Of a stretch of 64,000 nucleotides of DNA, positions 35,079 through 41,285 are shown one piece after another. Below the pieces are notes generated by a model, which was given only the letters and a program-made list of their open reading frames with translations, had not been told where the DNA came from and did no database searches. Made by a program: the position numbers and the translations under genes. Every line of letters starts with the position of its first letter. The first letter of the stretch is position 1. The DNA comes from Bradyrhizobium amphicarpaeae (lineage in GTDB: Bacteria > Pseudomonadota > Alphaproteobacteria > Rhizobiales > Xanthobacteraceae): the NCBI RefSeq assembly GCF_002266435.3, contig NZ_CP029426.2:1208001-1272000 (forward strand), in the 5' to 3' direction.

Positions 35079-35531
35079 ATGACCCTGACCTTTGAAGATT
35101 TCCCGCCCGGCCGGTTCGGAACATTCGGCCCGCGCCACGTTACCCGCGACGAAATTCTGGCTTTCGCGGCCGAGTTCGATCCGCAGCCGATGCACCTCGA
35201 CGAGGAGGCCGCAGCCAAGAGCATGCTGCGCGGCCTCTCCGGCTCGGGCTGGCACCTCTGTTCGCTGATGATGCGGATGATGGCCGACGGATTCATTACC
35301 CGTGCCGCCTCGCTCGGCTCGCCCGGCGTCGACGAGGTGCGCTGGCTGTCGCCGCTCAGACCCGGCGACGATCTCATGCTCGATGTCGACGTGTTGGAAG
35401 CGCGCCCCTCGAAGAGTCGGCCCGAGCTCGGCATCGTCAAGTTCAAATGCACCGTGCACAACGCCAAGGGGGAGGCGCTGGGCGAGATGACCTCGCCGAT
35501 CCTGATCAAGCGGCGCGAAGGGGCGGTCTGA
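35079..35531 (+). CDS. MaoC family dehydratase, first of tandem pair
   Basis: The 150-residue hotdog-fold protein has FAAEFDPQPMHLDEEAA with the aspartate and histidine of the hydratase motif, SGWHLCSLMMRM and WLSPLRPGDDL. Family members hydrate enoyl-CoAs. The open frame extends upstream, but ATG at 35079 matches the usual start. It overlaps the next MaoC gene as TGATG, so the two are probably made together and may form a heterodimer. Confidence 0.9.
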   Translation: MTLTFEDFPPGRFGTFGPRHVTRDEILAFAAEFDPQPMHLDEEAAAKSMLRGLSGSGWHLCSLMMRMMADGFITRAASLGSPGVDEVRWLSPLRPGDDLMLDVDVLEARPSKSRPELGIVKFKCTVHNAKGEALGEMTSPILIKRREGAV

Positions 35532-36016
35532 TGCGGTTCTTCCACGATATCGAGATCGGCCAGCGCCGCGAGATCGGCAGCTATACGTTCACGGCCGAAG
35601 GCATCAAGAATTTCGCGGCGAAGTTCGATCCGCAGCGTTTTCATCTCGACGAGGAAGAGGGCAAGAACTCGTTGTTCGGCGGACTTGCCGCCTCGGGCTG
35701 GCATGTCGGCTCGGCCTGCATGAGCCTGCTTGTCGCCGACGGCCAGCGCCTGGCGCGCGAAGCCGCAGCGCGCGGCGAGGAGGTCGCGGTGTGGGGGCCG
35801 TCGCCGGGCTTTCGCGACCTGCGCTGGATCCGGCCGGTGCTCGCCGGCGACACCGTCGCCTACGTCAATGTCGTCATCGACAAGCGTATTTCCGCCTCGC
35901 GCGCCGGCTGGGGCATCCTGACCGCCCGCACCACCGGCACCAACCAGCGCGGCGAGGAGGTCTATTCCATCACCGCCAGCGCCTTCGTGCCGATGCGTGC
36001 GAAGAGCGGTGGTTAG
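35531..36016 (+). CDS. MaoC family dehydratase, second of tandem pair
   Basis: The 161-residue protein has the same order of motifs as its neighbour: FAAKFDPQRFHLDEEEG, ASGWHVGSACMSLL and WIRPVLAGDTV. Sequence similarity to the first is clear over the whole length, indicating an old tandem duplication. The start codon overlaps the preceding stop (TGATG). Substrates of the pair are unknown; a role in an acyl-CoA side path is expected from the family. Confidence 0.9.
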   Translation: MRFFHDIEIGQRREIGSYTFTAEGIKNFAAKFDPQRFHLDEEEGKNSLFGGLAASGWHVGSACMSLLVADGQRLAREAAARGEEVAVWGPSPGFRDLRWIRPVLAGDTVAYVNVVIDKRISASRAGWGILTARTTGTNQRGEEVYSITASAFVPMRAKSGG

Positions 36017-36214
36017 ACCTGTTCCAAAATGAACGCGGCAAATGATGCGCGAGTGTTGCCCGCGCGCTATGGACGCGATTCCGGGCGGCTGCCATAAGCC
36101 TGCGCAAGATGGTTACCGCGACGCAGTTTTGCGGAACTAGTCAGTTGCTAACTAATTATGAACCTGTCGCTGTCTATTTGAAACGAATTGGGCAGACGAC
36201 AGGGGACGAGGACC

Positions 36215-36361
36215 ATGGCTGATCGCGGCGCACTCAAGTTTGTTGGATTTCTCTTCGCGACCGCGACGCTGGCAGTGATGCTGGTCGCCGGCATGGTGGT
36301 GAAGGGCTATGCCGATGGCGCCTACACCCTGGAAGCCTCGGCCGTCGACGCGAGCCGGTAA
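36215..36361 (+). CDS. Very short single-TM membrane protein (48 residues)
   Basis: The 48-codon frame starts at an ATG with GAGG four bases upstream and ends at TAA. It encodes MADRGALKFVGFLFATATL then a hydrophobic run to about residue 31 and a polar C-terminus (YTLEASAVDASR). A single TM helix is expected. No family is recognised. The 36017-36214 region before it is AT-richer and probably its promoter. Good start signal and hydrophobic run make coding likely. Confidence 0.65.
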   Translation: MADRGALKFVGFLFATATLAVMLVAGMVVKGYADGAYTLEASAVDASR

Positions 36362-36401
36362 GCGTTCGTTAACTTCGCGGGGCCGCAAGCGGCTTCCGCC
36401 C

Positions 36402-36539
36402 TCAGCGGCTATAGACGAGCCCCAGCACCGCGATCGCGACCGCCAGCAATCCCACGAAGCGCAGCATGATCGTGCCGAATTGATTCGGCGCGGGCCGCAT
36501 CGGAATCGGGTCGGTGTTGTCGGGCCGAATGCTTTCCAT
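36402..36539 (-). CDS. Very short single-TM membrane protein (45 residues)
   Basis: The 45-codon frame encodes MESIRPDNTDPIPMRPAPN, then QFGTIMLRFVGLLAVAIAVL as one TM helix, ending in GLVYSR. GGGGA sits eight bases before the ATG. It converges with the short plus-strand membrane gene 40 bases away. No family is recognised. Such Pro-rich leader plus single helix proteins are often missed by annotation. Confidence 0.6.
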   Translation of the reverse strand: MESIRPDNTDPIPMRPAPNQFGTIMLRFVGLLAVAIAVLGLVYSR

Positions 36540-36625
36540 CTGAAATGTCCCCAAGCGCGGCCGCAAAGGCTGCGGGCGCTCGGCATTGGTCGGTGGAGAG
36601 CGGCAGACGGTTCAAAGGGCACTTC

Positions 36626-36792
36626 GTGTCCCGGACGCGCTGCAGCGTGCAACGCTGCTGCGCAGAGCCGGGACCCATCTCGAAGCCATTTCGACTGAGG
36701 CATGGGCCCCGGCTCTGCGGCGCGTCACCATAGCGCGTCGAAGACGCGCGTCACCGCGCTTGTGGTGCCGCACCGCGTCCGGGGCACGAGAC
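36626..36792. repeat. Nested palindromic repeat, GTGTCCCGGACGCG family (copy c, expanded)
   Basis: Outer arms GTGTCCCGGACGCG and CGCGTCCGGGGCAC and inner arms AGAGCCGGGACCCAT and ATGGGCCCCGGCTCT are present. A 30-base extra inverted segment (GCGCGTCGAAGACGCGCG) is inserted in the right half. It lies between two small minus-strand genes. Confidence 0.9.
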
Positions 36793-36857
36793 CGCCGGAA
36801 TCAAAACCGCCGCGCTCCTTTCGGAACGCGGCGGCTGATGATGGGCGGTGCTTGCGA

Positions 36858-37280
36858 TCAGCTGTTGCGCAGGCCGTCGGCGGCGCGCTTCCACTGCGCG
36901 ACGTTGTCGGCGATCATGCGGGTCGACTTCATCGCGGCCTGGCTGAGCTGGGCGTAGCCGGAGATCTCGCGCTGGACGCGCTGGCCTTCGGCATGGAGCA
37001 GGTCGCGCAGGCTCTCGAGCTCGGAGATCAGATTCTCGATCTCGGCGAGCGACGTGCCGGCGACGCGCTGGATCAGCGAATTGACGTTGGTGACGGTGGC
37101 CTCTGCGCTCGGGTCGAGCGGCGGCGCGTCGGTGGTCGTCGCCGCCGGGCGGCGCAGATAGGCGATATCGTTGCGGACGAAGTCGCGGATGCCGGCTTCG
37201 ACTTCCGTGACTGCGGCGAGGTTGGTGTCGACCGTCTCGGTCTCGGCGGCTTCGGTCTTTTCCGGACGCATGGCGTTCAT
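36858..37280 (-). CDS. Helical cytoplasmic protein of unknown function
   Basis: The 140-residue protein has an acidic leader (EKTEAAETETVDTN), a basic patch (LRRPAATTT) and a long helical region with heptads (LIQRVAGTSLAEIENLISEL, LRDLLHAEGQRVQREI). It has the look of phasin-like or granule-associated helical proteins, but no named family is secure. AGGGG lies eight bases before ATG 37280. There is no signal or TM segment. Confidence 0.75.
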   Translation of the reverse strand: MNAMRPEKTEAAETETVDTNLAAVTEVEAGIRDFVRNDIAYLRRPAATTTDAPPLDPSAEATVTNVNSLIQRVAGTSLAEIENLISELESLRDLLHAEGQRVQREISGYAQLSQAAMKSTRMIADNVAQWKRAADGLRNS

Positions 37281-37490
37281 CGTTATTCCCCTGTTCGCGT
37301 TGAGCGCAGCGCGAGTGTCCCCCGCACGACGAATTCGGTCAGCCCGACTAGGACGTCGGATTTTGACCGCAACTTGGCCGAGATACGGCAAGGGCGGACG
37401 ATTCGGGGGCTTTGCCGTGGCGTATGGTTAGGAGAGTGTGAATGCTGGCCCCGCGGCGAAGTGAATGCGGCTCGGCCGGTGCTTCATTCC

Positions 37491-37518
37491 CTCTCCCCGC
37501 AAGCGGGGCGAGGGCAGT
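37491..37518. repeat. Short CTCTCCCC / GGGGCGAGGG repeat
   Basis: CCCTCTCCCCGCAAGCGGGGCGAGGG forms a hairpin with GCAAGC loop between two minus-strand genes. It is a minimal relative of the elements at 15996, 46020 and 61191. Confidence 0.6.
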
Positions 37519-37521
37519 GAA

Positions 37522-38439
37522 CTACCAGCTCTTCTTGAAACCCGCCGTGACGCTCTTGTTGATGGCGCCTTGCGAGGTCTCGCCGACCGAGCCGGAGACG
37601 GTGACGTTGTCGAACAGCTTCTGCTCGGCGCCGACCTTGCGCAGCCATTTGTCGTCGGTGGTCGACAGCGTCTGGCCGGCGGTGACGCTGGTGCCGGTGT
37701 CGGTGAGGGTGACCTTGGCGGACTGGTCGGTTTCGTAATTGCGGGTGACGTGGCCGCCGATGCCGGGGACCGCACTCGTGCCCTGCTGGTTGACGCTGTA
37801 GCCGTTCTGCAGCGTCAGCGAGGTGTCGCCGGACAGCGGCACCGATTTGATCAGCGACGCCCCGAGCCTGCTCTGTTCCGAACCGGGATCGACGCGGGCT
37901 TCCACCGCGGTCTTGTCCCAGATCACGCCCGCGCCGGGCGCGGTTGCCGTCGCCCAGGCGCTGCCCGAGGATTGCGGCAGGTTGCCGCCATTGCTGGCCT
38001 TTTGCGCCAGCAGCTCGGACATCGTCCTGGGCTCGCTCGCCACCGTCATGTCGGCGCCGATCCGCGTATCCCAGAACGAAAACACGGATTGCTTCACCGT
38101 CACCGCCGAGGAGCCGTTGGCATTGGCGTTCGACGACCAGTCCAGCCCGTCCTTGGCGGCGGCCTGGGCGCGCTTCTTGGCGGCCATGGGGTCGATGCCG
38201 GTGCCGGCGTCGACCGCGAGCTGGCTCCAGTCGAGCTTGTCGACGTCGACGCCCTTCATCACGTCGGGGTCGTTGACGTCGGGGACCTCTGCCGCTTCGG
38301 TCTCCTCGTCGTCGGCGACGGCCGCGGGCGGGGAGAAGGGCGGAATGATCTGCGCCTGTAACGTCAGCACCGAGCCCAAGATGAACGCGGCCGCCAGCAC
38401 CGGCAGCCTGGTCCAGCCAAAACCTGTCGAGAATTCCAT
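37522..38439 (-). CDS. Exported protein with probable C-terminal beta-barrel
   Basis: The 305-residue protein has an N-terminal hydrophobic signal (LPVLAAAFILGSVLTLQAQ), a Pro/Asp-rich linker (VADDEETEAAEVPDVND) and a Thr/Ser/Gly-rich C-terminal half with alternating short strands (TLQNGYSVNQQ, KVTLTDTGTSVTAG, NVTVSGSVGETSQG). It ends in aromatic Trp (AGFKKSW), as outer-membrane barrels do. No named family is recognised; orthologues are likely in related genomes. ATG 38439 is preceded by AGGACG. Localisation is inferred. Confidence 0.75.
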   Translation of the reverse strand: MEFSTGFGWTRLPVLAAAFILGSVLTLQAQIIPPFSPPAAVADDEETEAAEVPDVNDPDVMKGVDVDKLDWSQLAVDAGTGIDPMAAKKRAQAAAKDGLDWSSNANANGSSAVTVKQSVFSFWDTRIGADMTVASEPRTMSELLAQKASNGGNLPQSSGSAWATATAPGAGVIWDKTAVEARVDPGSEQSRLGASLIKSVPLSGDTSLTLQNGYSVNQQGTSAVPGIGGHVTRNYETDQSAKVTLTDTGTSVTAGQTLSTTDDKWLRKVGAEQKLFDNVTVSGSVGETSQGAINKSVTAGFKKSW

Positions 38440-38711
38440 CGTCCTGCCCGTGAACCCCAGCGCATGTGGTCCGCCAATATAAGGCGGTCCCTGGTGATGA
38501 CCATGCGCCATTCGGTCTGCTTGCATCAATGCGGATTTATCGTTGCGAAATTGTGGCAACTCGCGTGGGGGACGCGAACCAACGGGCCGCGCGAAAGGCG
38601 CGCGCCCGACGACGAGCTCTCGATGCGACGGCATCCGGCGGGGCTGGAGGCCAGGACGTCGCGTCAGGCATCGTCATCGGTCCCGAACGGCGGGGCCCGT
38701 TGGTGTCCCCC

Positions 38712-39152
38712 TCAGCCGACGCTGGTCATCTTCGGCAGATGAATGGCGCGGCCGAGTGCCTGCTCGACCAGGTCGAAGGTGTCGATCAGGACGCGCATGC
38801 TGGTGAGCTTGCCCGCCCTGAACTGGGCGAACTGCGCGACCCGCAAGCTGATCGGCTTGTTGGAATCAAGTGCCGTCAGCGAATAACGCAGCATCGAGGC
38901 GGCGGAATCGACGCCCAGCATGATGCTCTCGCGGTCGAAGCGGCGGACCTGGAAATTGTCGGCGAGCTGGCGGACGACGTCGAGCACGGCGTCCTTGCCC
39001 TGGCGCGCGCCGAGGAACGGAAACATGTCGATCGGGCCGTAGAGCGCCCATTCGACGTCCTCGTCGATCAGGGCCTCGATGTCCTCGAAATGCCGGTCGT
39101 TGATCGCGCGGTGCAACGCGCGCGAGAAACGCCAGAGGCTGTGCTCTGTCAT
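38712..39152 (-). CDS. NTF2-fold (SnoaL-like) protein
   Basis: The 146-residue protein fits the nuclear transport factor 2 fold: FSRALHRAINDRHFEDIEALID, DVEWALYGPIDMFPFLGARQGKD, then a beta-sheet ending FRAGKLTSMRVLIDTFDLV. The fold supports polyketide-cyclase-like, isomerase or ligand-binding roles; none can be chosen. It shares layout with the next gene (39383-39829), including APIDxxP-F and a terminal FDLVEQALGR / YDLVQQVLER, so they are distant paralogues. Confidence 0.87.
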   Translation of the reverse strand: MTEHSLWRFSRALHRAINDRHFEDIEALIDEDVEWALYGPIDMFPFLGARQGKDAVLDVVRQLADNFQVRRFDRESIMLGVDSAASMLRYSLTALDSNKPISLRVAQFAQFRAGKLTSMRVLIDTFDLVEQALGRAIHLPKMTSVG

Positions 39153-39382
39153 TTTGGGCAGTCCTGACGCTGGCTTTGCGATAGAAAACGGAAAACGACC
39201 CCAGGCGCAGTCAGGCGGTGGGGCTCAACTCATTCGTATACAAACAAAATAGGTGATTTCGGCCAAAACGCAATTCACGTTTTTGCAATGCACAATTGAT
39301 GGCGATGTGTGAGATTTGCAATAGAACCCCGTAATTTCCCGGTGCGACGGGGCCGTCTGCCGGGTTCCAGGGCAGGAACGGT

Positions 39383-39829
39383 TCAGTCCTCCCGCTGCCC
39401 CTCGATCAGCGGCCCGATCTCGCGCTCGAGCACCTGTTGCACCAGATCGTAGGAATCAATGATCTCGCGGATCTCCGCCACCAGCCCGCCGCGGAAGCTG
39501 TAGAACACCGCCATGTCGAATTGCACGATGCGGTCGTTGTTTCGCTTCCTGAAATAGGTGTGCATGTAGGTCGCGACCTCGTCGCTCTCGGCAACGATGT
39601 GCCGCGCCTTGTAGCGGACCTCCGAATAGCGCGACCAGATCGTCTGCCAGAGTTCGCGCAGCTCTTGCTTGCCGTGGCGGGGCACCATATGCGGCAGCAC
39701 GTCGATCGGCGCGTGGGTCAGGAAGTCGACGTCCTCGGTACAGCACGCCAGCGCGGCCTCGAGATCGCCGCGCGCGAAGGCGTCGAGCAGATGCAGCACG
39801 CGTTGCCTGTTCAGCTTTTCAACCGTCAT
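39383..39829 (-). CDS. NTF2-fold protein, paralogue of the neighbouring gene
   Basis: The 148-residue protein has LLDAFARGDLEAALACCTED, THAPIDVLPHMVPRHGKQEL and a C-terminal FRGGLVAEIREIIDSYDLVQQ, the usual NTF2 helix-sheet order. GGGAG precedes the ATG by nine bases. The 230 bases between the two NTF2 genes are AT-rich and contain GTATAC. Function unknown. Confidence 0.87.
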   Translation of the reverse strand: MTVEKLNRQRVLHLLDAFARGDLEAALACCTEDVDFLTHAPIDVLPHMVPRHGKQELRELWQTIWSRYSEVRYKARHIVAESDEVATYMHTYFRKRNNDRIVQFDMAVFYSFRGGLVAEIREIIDSYDLVQQVLEREIGPLIEGQRED

Positions 39830-40022
39830 GCTGCTCCCGCCCTGGTTGGCCGTGGATTGCCAACGCTACCGCGGGTAACGCGGGTACATCAATCGGCAAA
39901 AACACAGGGGGGCTGCTTCTCTCCGTGCGTCTCTGGACCATGGTGTCTTGTTGCCTAATAGGGAACCCGGACCCATCCGCTTTCGTTGAGGGGGCCAACG
40001 CCGCATCCGGAGACATCGACCC

Positions 40023-40259
40023 ATGAAAACGCCGCTTCTCGCCGTCACCGCCGCGCTGCTCATGCTCGGCGCGACTTCCGCCGCCAACGCCAAGGGCTGC
40101 ATCAAGGGCGCTATCGTCGGCGGCGTCGCCGGCCATTATGCCGGCCATCACGGCGTCTTGGGCGCCGCCGCCGGCTGCCTCTACGGCCGCCACCACGCCA
40201 AGGAGCAGGAAAAGCAGCGGCAGCAGCAGAGCCAGGTGAACGGGCAGGGGAAGCTGTAA
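40023..40259 (+). CDS. Small exported glycine-zipper protein
   Basis: The 78-residue protein has a signal peptide (LLAVTAALLMLGATSAANA) then a glycine-rich segment (IKGAIVGGVAGHYAGHHG) and a Gln/Lys-rich polar tail. Gly-x3-Gly spacing suggests a glycine zipper that packs in a membrane or oligomer, as in some outer-membrane lipoproteins, though there is no lipobox. Two cysteines may pair. Function unknown. GGAGACATCG precedes the ATG. Confidence 0.75.
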   Translation: MKTPLLAVTAALLMLGATSAANAKGCIKGAIVGGVAGHYAGHHGVLGAAAGCLYGRHHAKEQEKQRQQQSQVNGQGKL

Positions 40260-40264
40260 TTCTC

Positions 40265-40330
40265 TGTCATTCCGGGGCGCGCCAATTGGCCCGAACTCAG
40301 ATGCGCAATTGCGCATCTGAGACTCCATCT
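40265..40330. repeat. Palindromic repeat, CGTCATTCCGGGG family (half copy) with perfect 26-base palindrome
   Basis: GTCATTCCGGGGCGC is followed by a perfect palindrome at 40296-40321 (arms CTCAGATGCGCAA and TTGCGCATCTGAG). The right-hand outer arm is missing. A diverged copy lies at 41192-41257. Confidence 0.85.
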
Positions 40331-40429
40331 CGCCCCTCGTTCCGCAGCCCAAAAAGTGCGTGACCCAGCTCACATCACGCCCGACCCGGCGCGCCTATCG
40401 TCATCCCTATGTCATCAGGGAGACGTGCC

Positions 40430-40816
40430 ATGGCCGCCATCGCAACCGTCAGAAAGTCCCGCCTGCACAACGCGATCGAGGGACTCGCGCTGACCGCGAT
40501 CCTGCAGAGCTTCCCGACCTTCGCCGCCGCCGCCTTCCTGCTCAAGCTCGTCGGCAACCACGACCTCGTCGGCGACCCCGGCGTCGCCATCTTCGTCGCC
40601 ATCGCCTCGCTCGCCCATGCGATGCTGGCGGTGACGTTCGGCCCGAGCTTCCCGGTCTTCTTCAAGACCGTCTACGAGCCGAAATTCTTCGAGGCCCATC
40701 TGTCGTTGTCCGACAAGATCACGGCCTGGCGCACCCAGCCGGTCGCCTCGCTGCAACTGGTGACGATCGTGCTGCTGCTGTCGGTGATGGCGGTGGTGAC
40801 GGCGAGCGTGGGGTGA
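40430..40816 (+). CDS. Small four-helix membrane protein, tandem paralogue 1
   Basis: The 128-residue protein has four hydrophobic helices and cytoplasmic-looking loops (FPVFFKTVYEPKFFEAHLSLSD). It aligns along its length with the next gene: both have LALTAILQ-FP-FAAA, YEPKFFEAHLSLSDKI and a C-terminal LLLSVMAVV-ASVG / LLLSLLAASAG. ATG 40430 is chosen (GGGAGA six bases upstream); an ATG at 40409 is in frame. No named family. Its location suggests an unknown membrane function shared by the pair. Confidence 0.82.
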   Translation: MAAIATVRKSRLHNAIEGLALTAILQSFPTFAAAAFLLKLVGNHDLVGDPGVAIFVAIASLAHAMLAVTFGPSFPVFFKTVYEPKFFEAHLSLSDKITAWRTQPVASLQLVTIVLLLSVMAVVTASVG

Positions 40817-40821
40817 GTATC

Positions 40822-41184
40822 ATGACTTCGATCACCGCACCGAAATCCGCCCCCCTCAACTGCCTCGAAGGCTTTGCGTTGACCGCGATCCTGCAGGGCT
40901 TCCCGATCTTCGCCGCAGCATCGCTGATGGTGAAGCTGCTGGCCGACCATCGCGGCGGCAATCCCGTGCTCACCATTGCAATGGCGACGATCCTCTACAG
41001 CTTGCTCGCGATCTGGGCGGGATCGACATTCCCGAGATTTGCGAAGGCCTATGAGCCATCGTTCTTCGACGCCAGCCTGTCCTTCTCCGAAAAGATCGCC
41101 CGCTGGCGCGCCAAGCCAGAGACGTCGGTACAACTCATCGCGTCGGTGCTGCTGTTGTCGCTGCTGGCGGCAAGCGCGGGGTGA
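40822..41184 (+). CDS. Small four-helix membrane protein, tandem paralogue 2
   Basis: The 120-residue protein starts five bases after the first paralogue's stop and shares about 45 percent of visible positions with it by eye (LEGFALTAILQGFPIFAAAS, YEPSFFDASLSFSEKIARW, LLLSLLAASAG). The same four-helix layout is kept. Both genes probably sit in one transcript. Function unknown; the duplicated pair may form a heteromeric complex. Confidence 0.82.
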   Translation: MTSITAPKSAPLNCLEGFALTAILQGFPIFAAASLMVKLLADHRGGNPVLTIAMATILYSLLAIWAGSTFPRFAKAYEPSFFDASLSFSEKIARWRAKPETSVQLIASVLLLSLLAASAG

Positions 41185-41191
41185 GGCCCCA

Positions 41192-41257
41192 TCGTCATTA
41201 CGGGGCGCCGCGAAGCGGCGAGCTAAGATGCGCAATTGCCCATCCGAGAATCCATAG
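41192..41257. repeat. Diverged palindromic repeat, CGTCATTCCGGGG family
   Basis: CGTCATTACGGGGCGCCGCGA is followed by the AGATGCGCAATTGCCCATC segment, like the copy at 40265. It lies between convergent genes ahead of the uvrB stop. Confidence 0.65.
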
Positions 41258-41285
41258 CCACGAATGGCGCGGATGATACCGCCCC

